A DNA stretch of 22,149 nucleotides from Dehalococcoidia bacterium (GCA_030689845.1 JAUYHV010000203.1:1-22149), one strand, 5' to 3'. Shown: positions 6,061 through 14,833, numbered from the stretch's first letter. Numbers and translations are program-made. Notes: generated by a model from the letters alone, not told the origin.

Positions 6061-7842
6061 TTAATCTACGAAAAGGTCCACATAGGCGTTTTCCCTGATG
6101 TTATAGAGGCCGGTTTCCGTGATTCTCAGGTGCGGAATAGCCCCCGTGGACAGCACTACCAGGGACAGGTGGGCGCGGTTCAACTTGTTGCCCAACCCGG
6201 CCACCACCTGTTGGATTTTCTGCAGTCCCTCATGAAGTTCCTTTAGCGGCAGTGTGGACATACTCCCTCCCACGGTCAAATCTACTTCCGCCAGGATTTT
6301 CCCTTCACAGCAAACTATACATCCTCCGTGCAGTTCCGATATACGGTTAATGGCCAGGGCCAAGTCCCCGTCGTCGACGCCGACGGCAACGATGCTGCCG
6401 CAGTCCCAGCTTGCGCTGGAGGCGAAAGCCCCTTTTTTCAATCCAAAACCCTTAATGAGGCCGAGAGCCGTCTTTCCGGGTTCTTCAACCCTGCTTATGG
6501 CAGCGACTTTGATAATGTCCCTTTCTGTATCTACCTGAACTGAACCAGCGGATACCTGCACATCGGTAACCAACTCCTTAGTAACAAGTTCAGCTATTTG
6601 CTCAATTACCCTTACCCTGGCTCTGCCGTTCTGTATTTTTGCCTTAATACGGAAATCCTCGGGAGTAAATAATTTTGGCATCAGAATACTTCTTCGTATG
6701 AAAACAGGCCAATTTGTTTTTCGGGGTTCCGCAGTAAGATGGCCTTTATCAGCCACAACTTTTCCCTTACTTATTACATACTCGGCGTCAATGTTTTCGA
6801 TGTCCGGTACCACCAGAATGTCGGCATACCTGCCGGGGGCGATGCCGCCCAGTATATCGTCGAGGGCGAAGTGGGTTGCAGGATTGATGGTGGCCGCCTG
6901 GATTGCTGTAACGGGGTTGAAACCATAACGGATGGCCTGCCTGACAATATGGTCCATATAGCCTTTTTTATACAATATTTCGGCGCTGAGACCATCGCTT
7001 ACCAGGGAGAGCAATCTAAGGTCTATCTTCTCTTTTTGAATATCTGCTATAGCGGGCAACTCGGTCCTGTTTCCGCCCTCTCTTACCATGGTGCTGACGC
7101 CCAGTCTCAATTTTTCGAGGGTTTCCTCCTTGCTCACCGATTCATGGCAGGAAGTAATACCTGTGCTGAAATATGCTACCAGTTTTTCGTTGCGGGCCCC
7201 GGAGGCATGCCCTTCCATGCGCTTTCCAGCGTAGGAGGTCTCTGAAATAAATTCCAGCACTCGTTTATCCCCTTTAATGGTGGGGAGCCAATAAGGTTCC
7301 CCAAGGCCCATGACTTCATCCCTTTTTAGCAAGCGGTGAAACTGTTGAAGCGTGAGAAAATTCTTCTCAACGGACCTGCTCATGGTAAGAAGCGGCGGTA
7401 TGGTACAAAATACCTTAATTGGCTGGTCTTTCAAATAGTTCAGGAAGAAAAGGGCCCCGCGATACCCCAGGGGAAAAGTGATTTCCTGGATTTCCGTTAT
7501 AATCGTAGTCGTTCCGTGCAGCATGGCTGCCTTGATATATTCCGCCGGGTTGATTACGGCCAACATGTGGGTGTGAGCATCGATGAAACCGGGTATTATG
7601 GTCTTACCCGGTATATCCAAAACTCTGGTATCCGGCCCGATAGTATGGCTGGCATTTTTACCCACGTAAGCGATCCTGTCGTGCTTAACCGCGACGCAGT
7701 AATCAGGTTGGATTTCACCCGTATAAACATTGACAAGTTTTGCGTTAGTTAACACCAGGTCGGCTTTTTCTTTTCCCAGAGCCACGTTAATTATGGAGAG
7801 TATTTTTTCCGGACTCATGCCGCGGGGCCCTGGTTTTCTCAT
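6061..7842 (-). CDS. Adenine deaminase-family amidohydrolase (divergent)
   Basis: A 593-residue amidohydrolase with the composite N- and C-terminal architecture and length of adenine deaminase (Ade), which converts adenine to hypoxanthine and ammonia. Metal-binding positions present are HTH (His90, His92), Glu120, EGHASG (His212), SCHE (His233) and VSDG (Asp283). The C-terminal part has NPATHFALDDILGGIAPGRY and an Ade-type C-terminal domain with ASSASWDCGSIVAVG. Several positions differ from standard Ade: the DPHEI motif reads EIQEI (Gln119 for His), HIESS reads HMLAV, and the SCVP segment is absent. Substrate is therefore uncertain. A good ribosome site, AAAGGAGA, precedes ATG 7842. The pairing with the HPRT fusion downstream fits adenine to hypoxanthine to IMP salvage. 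Confidence 0.8.
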   Translation of the reverse strand: MRKPGPRGMSPEKILSIINVALGKEKADLVLTNAKLVNVYTGEIQPDYCVAVKHDRIAYVGKNASHTIGPDTRVLDIPGKTIIPGFIDAHTHMLAVINPAEYIKAAMLHGTTTIITEIQEITFPLGYRGALFFLNYLKDQPIKVFCTIPPLLTMSRSVEKNFLTLQQFHRLLKRDEVMGLGEPYWLPTIKGDKRVLEFISETSYAGKRMEGHASGARNEKLVAYFSTGITSCHESVSKEETLEKLRLGVSTMVREGGNRTELPAIADIQKEKIDLRLLSLVSDGLSAEILYKKGYMDHIVRQAIRYGFNPVTAIQAATINPATHFALDDILGGIAPGRYADILVVPDIENIDAEYVISKGKVVADKGHLTAEPRKTNWPVFIRRSILMPKLFTPEDFRIKAKIQNGRARVRVIEQIAELVTKELVTDVQVSAGSVQVDTERDIIKVAAISRVEEPGKTALGLIKGFGLKKGAFASSASWDCGSIVAVGVDDGDLALAINRISELHGGCIVCCEGKILAEVDLTVGGSMSTLPLKELHEGLQKIQQVVAGLGNKLNRAHLSLVVLSTGAIPHLRITETGLYNIRENAYVDLFVD

Positions 7843-8140
7843 TTGTAATAATCTCCTTTTATGAATCGGTTCGAGTTGCGGGGAATCTGTTCAAGTATTC
7901 GGATATGAACACCTTTTTTATACAAACATTTGGTTGCTTGATATATTTTTCGTCATCATCCCATCCTCTTTTTAACAGATTGCGGTGTAAATCTCGTGTG
8001 CGGGGGCACAAATCTGCGAATAATGATGAATATATTCCTGCGGCATGCTGGCGATTCCTTGAACATTATGACATCTGAAATAGACAATGAGTATACTACA
8101 AACGTGATTTTTACGGCAAACGGAACCGTTGCTTAGCCTT
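7843..8140. other. Gene-free spacer between the deaminase gene and the repeat element
   Basis: No convincing coding region. There is an inverted repeat CAGATT (7977-7982)/AATCTG (8011-8016) enclosing a small hairpin TGTGC (7997-8001)/GCACA (8006-8010), which on the minus strand would lie in the deaminase gene leader; an alternative partner AATCT sits at about 7990-7994. A short imperfect palindrome built on ACGG/CCGT lies near 8117-8131. No purine riboswitch core was recognised. A 60-codon open frame at 7972-8154 (minus) starts inside the neighbouring repeat and is judged spurious. Confidence 0.4.
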
Positions 8141-8257
8141 CCGCGAAACGCCATAAAATCCCCCTTATTCCCCCTTTAATAAAGGGGGAAACAGAGCCTC
8201 TCCCTTTACAAAAGGGAGACTGAGAGGGATTTGAAAGAACTTTTATAAGTTTCGCGG
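8141..8257. repeat. MITE-like palindromic intergenic repeat
   Basis: A 117-bp block bounded by the inverted repeat CCGCGAAAC (8141-8149) / GTTTCGCGG (8249-8257). Inside are a second inverted pair AAATCCC (8156-8162)/GGGATTT (8226-8232) and two strong adjacent hairpins: CCCCCTTT (8170-8177)/AAAGGGGG (8181-8188) with an AAT loop, and CTCCCTTT (8200-8207)/AAAGGGAG (8211-8218) with an ACA loop. It has no coding capacity. Such C/T-rich foldback elements are known as non-autonomous dispersed repeats in many bacteria. It lies just past the 3' end of mutM and may also act as a transcription stop. Confidence 0.6.
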
Positions 8258-8273
8258 GAGACTCGTTGTTGTT

Positions 8274-9089
8274 CTATTTCTGGCAGTGAGGGCAATAGAT
8301 AGTACCGCGGCCCCTGACCTTGGTATATTCCAGCGGAGTCTTACACTCGAGGCATTGCTGGTCACGCCGTCGCGCAACACGGAAATCCCTGTGGGACAAG
8401 CCTTTACTCCCGTCGGGACGCTGATAGGTGGAAACGCTGGCGCCGCCGCTTTTAATACCTTTTTTTAGTACATTAAGGATAGCGGAATATAATTTTCCTG
8501 CTTCATCTTCCCTCAACCCACCCGCCTTTTCCCCGGGCTTTATCCCTGCCTCAAAAAGCGCTTCATCGGCGTACATATTTCCAATTCCGGCTATGGCGAC
8601 CTGGTCCAGCAGTAATGCCTTTATGGGGATGTCGCGCCCTTTTAATATATTTTGAAAAATTTGTGGTGTGAAGTTGTTCTCCAGGGGTTCAGGCCCTAAT
8701 TTATCGAGAAACCCGGAGTTTTTTTCTAAAAGCCATATCCCGCCGAATTTCCGGATGTCCCGAAAGGCAAGCCGACTGCCATCGTCGAATACGAACATTG
8801 CCCTGACATGGGAAGCCGATAGTGATTCTCCTTTTGGGATGAAGAGTAAAGATCCGCTCATTTTCAAATGCACAGCAATGGATTTACCGTTGTCCAGGGG
8901 AAAAACCAGGTATTTACCCCGTCTTTTACTACCGGCGATGGTTCTTCCAACGACTTCCCCGGAAAAGGTTTCTACTGAGGCGTTTCGCAGGGTTCCCGGC
9001 CAGTATATTTCCACAGCTTTTATTATTTGCCCGGAAATAAGAGGTAACAGGTCGTTTTTTATTGTTTCAACTTCAGGCAGTTCAGGCAT
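8274..9089 (-). CDS. mutM: Formamidopyrimidine-DNA glycosylase
   Basis: MutM (Fpg) removes 8-oxoguanine and formamidopyrimidines from DNA and nicks the abasic site. The 271-residue protein has all the family marks: mature N-terminal PELPEVET with catalytic Pro2 and Glu3, the lysine loop in HLKMSG, the helix-two-turn-helix segment AGIGNMYADEALF, and the C-terminal zinc finger CxxC...CxxC (CLEC...CPHC) preceded by RGRGTIYC. The ATG is fixed by the need for Pro2; the ribosome site is weak. It lies 56 bases downstream of polA on the same strand, an adjacency common in Bacillota, and is the last gene of the minus-strand repair/CoA group. Confidence 0.97.
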   Translation of the reverse strand: MPELPEVETIKNDLLPLISGQIIKAVEIYWPGTLRNASVETFSGEVVGRTIAGSKRRGKYLVFPLDNGKSIAVHLKMSGSLLFIPKGESLSASHVRAMFVFDDGSRLAFRDIRKFGGIWLLEKNSGFLDKLGPEPLENNFTPQIFQNILKGRDIPIKALLLDQVAIAGIGNMYADEALFEAGIKPGEKAGGLREDEAGKLYSAILNVLKKGIKSGGASVSTYQRPDGSKGLSHRDFRVARRRDQQCLECKTPLEYTKVRGRGTIYCPHCQK

Positions 9090-9145
9090 AGTAAATACGA
9101 TAATTCCAAATATAGCCAGTGATGGGGAATGAAGTCTCCATGCAT

Positions 9146-11875
9146 TTATTTATACCCTTCCATTTCACCCCAGTTTTTACCGACTTTTATATCCACTTTC
9201 AGTGGGACATCCAGCTTTAGAGAATGGGGCATTATTTCCTCGATTAATAAAATTAGTTCTGCCCTTTCTTCAGGGGTAACCTCGAAAAGAAGGTCGTCAT
9301 GCACCTGAAGGACTAACCTGCTTTTCAGCCTCCTTCGGGACATCTCACTATGTAATTTTATCATCGCTACCTTCATAATATCTGCCGATGTTCCCTGGAC
9401 GGGCATATTTATTGCCATACGTTCAGCCGCTTCTCTTAACTGCCTGTTGGGAGAGTTTATTTCCGGTATATACCGGCGCCTTCCAAGAAGGGTTTCTACA
9501 TAGCCTTTTTCCCGCGTTTGTTTCTTTGTCTCCTCAAGATACACTGCAACACCCTTATATTTGTCAAAATAGGATTGTATGAATTGGCTGGACTCCAACC
9601 GGGAGAGGTCAGAGGCCTGTTCCAGGCCGTATGCACTCATCCCGTAGATAACTCCAAAATTGATCGTCTTGGCAAGACGTCTCATGTCGGGTGTTACCTT
9701 TTCAATGCTTTCCCCGAATACTTCCCGGGCGGTTGCGGTATGGATATCTTCATCCTGGCGGAATGCCGTGACGAGCATTGGGTCCCGGGATAAATGTGCC
9801 AGGACACGCAGGTCTATTTGGGAGTAATCCGCACTGATGAAGGACCACCCTTCATCAGCGACGAAAGCTTTCCTGATTTCCGTGCCTAAATCCCCTTTGA
9901 TAGGAATGTTTTGAAGGTTGGGGTCACTGGACGACAACCTACCTGTGGCAACGCTGGTCTGGTTAAAGCTGGTGTGAATCCTTCCTGTTTTCAGGTTAAT
10001 AAGGCCGGGGAGGGCGTCCAGGTATGTGGATTTTAATTTTGTCAGCTGGCGGTAGGTGATAACCTCCTCGATAATATCATGGGTTCCTCTTAGCTCCTCC
10101 AGCACTGTCGCGTCAGTGGAATAGCCGCTCTTTGTGCGGTGTTTTCCCTTAAGGTCAAATTGGCCGAAGAGGACCTTACTCAATTGTTGGGGTGAGTTGA
10201 TGTTGAACTGGTGCTCTGCAATTTTATGTATATTTCTTTCTGTTTCGGCTATCTGTTCTCCCAATCGCCGGGACATGTTCCTCAATATATTAAAGTCAAC
10301 AAGGATGCCGTTTCTTTCTATTACTGCCAGGACCTGGACGAGGGGCATCTCAACGTTGCTGAAGAGGTCCCATAATCCTTCTTTTTTTATCTCACCCTCC
10401 AGCAATTTCCACAGGCGGAATGTTGCATCGGCGTCGGCACAGGCGTAAGCCGACACCATATCTATGGGTTGAGTGTCCATTGTCACCTGCTTTGATCCTT
10501 TACCTATCAGGTCGCTGATGGGCGTCATCTCCAACCCTAATCTCCTGAATGCCAGGTCCTTTAAGCCTAATGATTTTTCGCTCGCGAGGCAGGCAGCCAC
10601 CATAGTATCAAAATCCATCGACTGGAATTCAATACCGTATCTGGTCAGTACGTTCATGTCGAATTTTCCATTGTGGGCTACTTTTTGGGGTTTAGTCCCG
10701 GACAGCAGAGGCTTCAGCAATGCCGCGACCATTTCCCATGGTATCTGGTTAATTCCCTCGAGAGTTGAATGCCCGACGGGAATGTAAAAAGCTTCTCCAG
10801 CCGCGGCGCACAGGGAAACTCCGACCAACGAGGACTGGAGAGAATTCTTACCCGATGTTTCCACATCAAAAGCTACCAATGGAAGTTCCGCTAAATGGCG
10901 GGTAATGTTCGATAATTCCGGGATGGAAGTTATTGTCTTGTAGTCTCCCGCCAACCTGGTAGGGGATTCCGGCAGGGAAACCACAGGCCGATCCTCTCCA
11001 ATCTCTGTCAATTTTTTTATCAGGCTGGAGAATTCCAGTTCCTGAAATAAGGCTATTGCTTTATTTCGGTCGTGCCCGGAGCTTTTACTTGATACCAGGT
11101 CCAGTTTAACCGGTGTATTACGGTCTATGGTGGCAAGTTCCCGGCTTTTAAACGCCATAGCCTTTCCTTCTACCAGCTTTTCCCTGAGTTTGTCGGGTTC
11201 TACCTGGTCGATGTGCTCGTAGATACCATTAATACTACCGAATCGTTCCAGTAATTTCAGGCCTGTTTTTTCTCCGATGCCTTTAACCCCAGGTATATTA
11301 TCCGACGGGTCTCCAACAAGCCCTTTAAGGTCAATTATTTTAGAGGGCGGAACCCCGTATTTATTGAGCACGCCCTGTTCGTCGTACAGGTTCGTTTCGG
11401 ATAGGGTCTTGCCGGGGGTAAAAACCCTGACCTGCGGCGACACCAGTTGCATGGCATCGGCATCGCCTGTGACAATTATCGTTTCCATTCCATGGTCTGT
11501 AGCCTGACGGGAAAGAGTCCCGATGATGTCATCCGCCTCGTACCTTTCAAGTTCAAACATGGGTATACCCAGAGCTTCAACAACTTCCCTGACCCTGGGG
11601 AACTGTTCAACAAGCTCATCGGCCGTTTTGGGGCGGTTTTGCTTATAAGCCTCGAATTTTTCGTGGCGGAAAGTTGGGGTGGCGGTATCGAAGGCACAGG
11701 CTAAGTAATCGGGCTTGAAATCGGATAGGGCCTTTAACAGCATCTGGGTGAACCCGAAAACCGCGTTAACAAGTTCTCCGGTTTTCCGCACCGTTAGGGG
11801 CCGAACAGCATGGTATGCTCTGTGAACCAGGGCGTTTCCGTCAATGAGCAGGAGGCGTTTTTTACCCTCAGCCAT
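9146..11875 (-). CDS. polA: DNA polymerase I with intact proofreading domain
   Basis: A full-length 909-residue DNA polymerase I for gap filling and primer removal. Residues about 1-295 are the 5'-3' exonuclease (LLLIDGNALVHRAYHA, AFDTATPTFRHE, GLVGDPSDNIPGVKGIG). Residues about 310-510 are the 3'-5' exonuclease, and its metal ligands are kept: DVET (Asp337, Glu339), NGKFD, and YACADAD. Many polA genes of Bacillota have lost these, so proofreading is probably active here. The polymerase part has motif A SADYSQIDLR (Asp683), motif B RRLAKTINFGVIYG, and motif C QVHDDLLFE (Asp860). ATG 11875 abuts the stop codon of the upstream Nudix gene, and AGAAGG lies about 10 bases before it inside that gene, so the two are translationally close. 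Confidence 0.98.
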   Translation of the reverse strand: MAEGKKRLLLIDGNALVHRAYHAVRPLTVRKTGELVNAVFGFTQMLLKALSDFKPDYLACAFDTATPTFRHEKFEAYKQNRPKTADELVEQFPRVREVVEALGIPMFELERYEADDIIGTLSRQATDHGMETIIVTGDADAMQLVSPQVRVFTPGKTLSETNLYDEQGVLNKYGVPPSKIIDLKGLVGDPSDNIPGVKGIGEKTGLKLLERFGSINGIYEHIDQVEPDKLREKLVEGKAMAFKSRELATIDRNTPVKLDLVSSKSSGHDRNKAIALFQELEFSSLIKKLTEIGEDRPVVSLPESPTRLAGDYKTITSIPELSNITRHLAELPLVAFDVETSGKNSLQSSLVGVSLCAAAGEAFYIPVGHSTLEGINQIPWEMVAALLKPLLSGTKPQKVAHNGKFDMNVLTRYGIEFQSMDFDTMVAACLASEKSLGLKDLAFRRLGLEMTPISDLIGKGSKQVTMDTQPIDMVSAYACADADATFRLWKLLEGEIKKEGLWDLFSNVEMPLVQVLAVIERNGILVDFNILRNMSRRLGEQIAETERNIHKIAEHQFNINSPQQLSKVLFGQFDLKGKHRTKSGYSTDATVLEELRGTHDIIEEVITYRQLTKLKSTYLDALPGLINLKTGRIHTSFNQTSVATGRLSSSDPNLQNIPIKGDLGTEIRKAFVADEGWSFISADYSQIDLRVLAHLSRDPMLVTAFRQDEDIHTATAREVFGESIEKVTPDMRRLAKTINFGVIYGMSAYGLEQASDLSRLESSQFIQSYFDKYKGVAVYLEETKKQTREKGYVETLLGRRRYIPEINSPNRQLREAAERMAINMPVQGTSADIMKVAMIKLHSEMSRRRLKSRLVLQVHDDLLFEVTPEERAELILLIEEIMPHSLKLDVPLKVDIKVGKNWGEMEGYK

Positions 11876-12472
11876 TTAATATTTGCCTTCTAAGATGTCT
11901 ACAAGCTGTTTCAGTATTTTCGCCGTGGCCCCCCAGATAACAACCCCGTTATATTCCAGGAAATGGACTTCGGGATGCACAACGTTTTCCATTATGTTCT
12001 CTTCCACGCGCCAGTTTTTTTCATCCCTGATGGCTTCCAGAGGTAACTCGATTATCTCCTCGGTTTCCATGGGATTGGGAGTAAAACTGTAAGGGTATGA
12101 AACACTGGCAACAACGGGAGAAACCACAAAGTTACTGGTCAACGTTAACATGTCATCAAGTTCTCCCAGGACCTCCACGTCAGCCGGGTTGAGACCTATC
12201 TCTTCCTCGGATTCGCGAAGGGCTGTCTCAATAACAGTTTCCCCGTCTTCCGCGGCTCCGCCGGGGAAAGAAATCTGACCCTTGTGATACTCGACTTTAT
12301 CAGTGCGGCGAGTGAAGATAATATGAGGTATTCCTTTTTTAATCAACAACGGGATCAAAACGGCTGCTGGTACTCGCCCCGGTTCAACAAGTTTTACTTT
12401 TTTCCTATACTTGAGGGCTTTCCTGATTTGTTCGACTATCTCAGGTTCCTTTTTTTTCATTGTTGTGTTCAT
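11876..12472 (-). CDS. Nudix hydrolase, CoA pyrophosphatase type
   Basis: A 198-residue Nudix protein. The Nudix box at about 72-94 is complete (GAAEDGE, then REsEEEIGL). It is preceded by IFTRRTDKVEYHKGQISFPGG, which matches the extra upstream motif that marks CoA pyrophosphatases; these cleave CoA or its oxidised forms to 4'-phosphopantetheine and 3',5'-ADP. The assignment to CoA is by motif, not proof. The stop codon directly touches the polA start. Upstream, the acyl-CoA synthetase-like gene ends 18 bases away, and coaE heads the group, so the CoA theme of the neighbours supports the call. ATG 12472 has AGGT 6 bases before it. Confidence 0.88.
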   Translation of the reverse strand: MNTTMKKKEPEIVEQIRKALKYRKKVKLVEPGRVPAAVLIPLLIKKGIPHIIFTRRTDKVEYHKGQISFPGGAAEDGETVIETALRESEEEIGLNPADVEVLGELDDMLTLTSNFVVSPVVASVSYPYSFTPNPMETEEIIELPLEAIRDEKNWRVEENIMENVVHPEVHFLEYNGVVIWGATAKILKQLVDILEGKY

Positions 12473-12490
12473 TATGACCTATCGAAAGTA

Positions 12491-13894
12491 TTAACAACCG
12501 GTATGCCCGTCCTGAACGCCCCTATCCAGGTATTCCGAGTAATCAGCCAATCTGGAAAGCGCCCTGACAGCCCTGTCGATACTTCCGAAATTCAATATCC
12601 GTCCGGTACTTTCAAAATGTGATGAGACCTGTCCGGTTTTGTCTGATGAGTACAACCACAGGGTAACCGGCTTGTCCGGGTACCGGGAAGTCAGGTTAAA
12701 TGCGATTTCCGCATAAATTCGCTGTTCGAAAGGAAGGGCCGGAATTACGATTAACAGGGCGTCTACCTGGGGGTCGAGGAGAACTGCTTCCATTGTTATC
12801 CGGAAGGTTTCAACGGGGCCGGTTTTAGAAAAATAAAAGGCCCCGGAGTCCAGCGGGTTACTGAATTTTAACCAGGGAGGGGCAATTGCCGAGAGTTTAT
12901 TCAGCGTCTCAGGCGTAAAAGAGGCCAATCGCATGTTGTATTTCTCACATGCGTCTGCCGCCATGGTTCCCCCGGCCATGGTCATTGTAAGGACGGCCAG
13001 TCTTCTGCCTCGCAGTCGCGGAAAAGCGAGAAAGGCCCGGCAAACATCGATAAATTCCTCCGTGTCTTGAACCCTCAAAATGCCAGACTGCTTGAAAACA
13101 GCTTCGTAAATATCGTCATTTCCCACCAAAGAACCAGAGTGAGATAAAGCTGTCTCTTCCCCCGATTTACTCCACCCTGTTTTCAATGCAACCACGGGCT
13201 TAAGCCTGGAAACCCTTCTGGCTGTTTCCATGAACCGCCGCCCGTTCTTTATCCCTTCTATATGAAGGATGATTACCCTGGTTTCCTCATCATTTTCGAA
13301 ATACTCCAGGCCGTCAGCGAAGTCAATGTCTCCTGTATTACCCAGGTCGAGCCCTTTTCCTAATATGATCATCTGGGGGAAACCAACGAAGGGAAAACCG
13401 GTCTGGCAAATTATTCCTACCCCCTTTCTTTCCATCTCCGTGAGGACAAAGGCCGTATTCAAATTCAGGAAGGCGTTGGCTACTCCGAAAGAATTCGGGC
13501 CAACCAGTCTCGCCCCGGCCCTATGTACCATATCTACAAGCTGGGACTGCTTGAGTTTCCCCTCCTCACCGCTGTCTGAAAAACCCTGGGCAACCACTAC
13601 CAGAGCCTTGATACCTTTCTCCAGCGTGTCTTTGACCAGGGGGAAAACCAGGTGCTGGGGTGTCATGATTACAGCAAGGTCCGGGGTCTCCGGAAGGTCA
13701 GCAACATTACAAAAGGTTTCAATATCCAGTATCTTTTTGCAATTGGGATTTACAGGGTAAATCCTTCCCTTGTATCCATATGTGAGCAAATTTTCAAGGA
13801 CATTTTTTGCATCCTGCCCTGTATCCCTGGGGACCCCCACCAGGGCAATGGAGCGGGGTTCCATGAATAGCTTCATAAAATTCGTTTGTTTCAT
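12491..13894 (-). CDS. Acyl-CoA synthetase (ADP-forming) alpha-type, CoA-binding protein
   Basis: A 467-residue protein like the alpha part of acetyl-CoA/acyl-CoA synthetases (NDP-forming), related to succinyl-CoA synthetase alpha. Residues about 7-135 form a Rossmann CoA-binding domain (FMEPRSIALVGVPRD, GRIYPVNP, VVVAQGFSDSGEEG, RLVGPNSFGV). The following domain has CQTGF, and TALSHSGSLVGND places the phospho-accepting His at 252. Complete enzymes also need an ATP-grasp beta part of about 230 residues; it is absent from this chain and from the window. The protein may pair with a beta subunit encoded elsewhere, or have another CoA-linked role. ATG 13894 is 42 bases after coaE on the same strand; GGAG lies 13 bases before it, rather far. 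Confidence 0.85.
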   Translation of the reverse strand: MKQTNFMKLFMEPRSIALVGVPRDTGQDAKNVLENLLTYGYKGRIYPVNPNCKKILDIETFCNVADLPETPDLAVIMTPQHLVFPLVKDTLEKGIKALVVVAQGFSDSGEEGKLKQSQLVDMVHRAGARLVGPNSFGVANAFLNLNTAFVLTEMERKGVGIICQTGFPFVGFPQMIILGKGLDLGNTGDIDFADGLEYFENDEETRVIILHIEGIKNGRRFMETARRVSRLKPVVALKTGWSKSGEETALSHSGSLVGNDDIYEAVFKQSGILRVQDTEEFIDVCRAFLAFPRLRGRRLAVLTMTMAGGTMAADACEKYNMRLASFTPETLNKLSAIAPPWLKFSNPLDSGAFYFSKTGPVETFRITMEAVLLDPQVDALLIVIPALPFEQRIYAEIAFNLTSRYPDKPVTLWLYSSDKTGQVSSHFESTGRILNFGSIDRAVRALSRLADYSEYLDRGVQDGHTGC

Positions 13895-13935
13895 TAAAGT
13901 TAGTTACTCCGATAAGTTATGCCCAGCCTAAGGGT

Positions 13936-14541
13936 TTATTTTTTTAAACTGTTCAATAAACGCTGCCAGTGGGTTTCAACCTGTTTTTGAACTTCTTCGA
14001 GGGAGCAGTCCGTATCGATGACGGCATGAGCATGTTTTACTCTCTCGCCGGGGGCCATTTGCGAATGGATACGGGCCTGTATTTGTTCTTCATTCAATCC
14101 GCTCCTCCGGGCAACCCGGTTTATAACATTGCTTTCTGAAGCGATTGTAACCCACACTTCATCAGCCAGGGGCATCCAGTTGGCTTCGATGAATGCAGCA
14201 GCTTCAATTACTATTACCATTTCATTGTGTTGTCTGTAATTCTCAATTTCGGTTTCGATTATATTATATAAATGGGGATGCATGATTTTATCGATAAGCT
14301 TTAAAGCTTCAGAATCATTGAACACGATTTCTCCGAGCCTGCCTCTATCTATTTCGCTATTTGTGTTAAGTATTCCACTTCCGAAAGCTGCTACCAGTTC
14401 ATGCCACACGGGAGAAAACGGCTGCAACACGTCGTGGCCAAGCTTATCGGCATCTATGACCATGGCACCCAGGGACTTTAATATCTTAGCGACTGTGGTC
14501 TTTCCTGTTCCAATCCCGCCTGTTAATCCGATAGCTATCAT
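13936..14541 (-). CDS. coaE: Dephospho-CoA kinase
   Basis: CoaE phosphorylates the 3'-OH of dephospho-CoA, the last step of coenzyme A synthesis. The protein of about 201 residues has the P-loop GLTGGIGTGKTT right after its start, the DADKLGHDVLQP substrate segment, HPHL, and the lid region VARRSGLNEEQIQARIHSQM. An open frame extends back to a TTG at 14580, but those 13 extra residues are not typical; the ATG at 14541 puts the P-loop at the usual place. No clear ribosome site precedes either. In many Bacillota coaE lies downstream of polA and mutM; here it is upstream, at the head of the minus-strand group, with two other CoA-related genes between it and polA. Confidence 0.94.
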   Translation of the reverse strand: MIAIGLTGGIGTGKTTVAKILKSLGAMVIDADKLGHDVLQPFSPVWHELVAAFGSGILNTNSEIDRGRLGEIVFNDSEALKLIDKIMHPHLYNIIETEIENYRQHNEMVIVIEAAAFIEANWMPLADEVWVTIASESNVINRVARRSGLNEEQIQARIHSQMAPGERVKHAHAVIDTDCSLEEVQKQVETHWQRLLNSLKK

Positions 14542-14601
14542 AATTGTTGCCAGTGTAGCAACTGGGGCATACCCCGTCAAGTGTGGATGAAGTCAGGAAG
14601 C

Positions 14602-14619
14602 ACCTTATTTAAACAAGGT
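14602..14619. promoter_or_regulatory. Near-perfect palindrome upstream of coaE
   Basis: ACCTTATTTAAACAAGGT is symmetrical except for one off-centre pair. It lies about 60 bases upstream of the coaE start and is a possible operator for the minus-strand operon. No factor can be named. Confidence 0.35.
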
Positions 14620-14776
14620 CGAAGGTCTTTTTTAACTTTATTCGCCCGCTGTTTAAAGACTATTGTACCTATGAGCAGGTTAAACTGAGCGTTTTCCTGT
14701 ATAGGTTAATTAACTGAACAAATGAGGGATAAATAAATGTAATTAATAGGTATAAAAATCTTATATATTATTAGAC

Positions 14777-14805
14777 TTGACAAACAATAGGCAAGAATAT
14801 AAGAT
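14777..14805 (+). promoter_or_regulatory. Sigma-A-type promoter for the sensor kinase operon
   Basis: A perfect TTGACA (14777-14782), a 17-base spacer and TAAGAT (14800-14805) sit in very AT-rich DNA. Transcription should begin near 14812, giving a leader of about 195 bases before the TTG start at 15007. A 10-base perfect palindrome GTTAATTAAC lies upstream at 14705-14714. Confidence 0.65.
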
Positions 14806-14833
14806 TATATATAAAGAAAAAATAAGATAAACA

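Noticed and set aside
7972..8154. 60-codon minus-strand open frame
   Set aside because: It starts inside the end of the MITE-like repeat, has no ribosome site and no recognisable domain.
8141..8257. CRISPR-like array
   Set aside because: The repeated units are two different hairpins side by side, not direct repeats with unique spacers of equal size.
9146..11875. Loss of proofreading in DNA polymerase I
   Set aside because: All three 3'-5' exonuclease motifs are present, including Asp337 and Glu339.
14542..14580. TTG 14580 as the coaE start
   Set aside because: It would place 13 atypical residues before the P-loop; the ATG at 14541 matches the family. Not fully excluded, since neither has a ribosome site.
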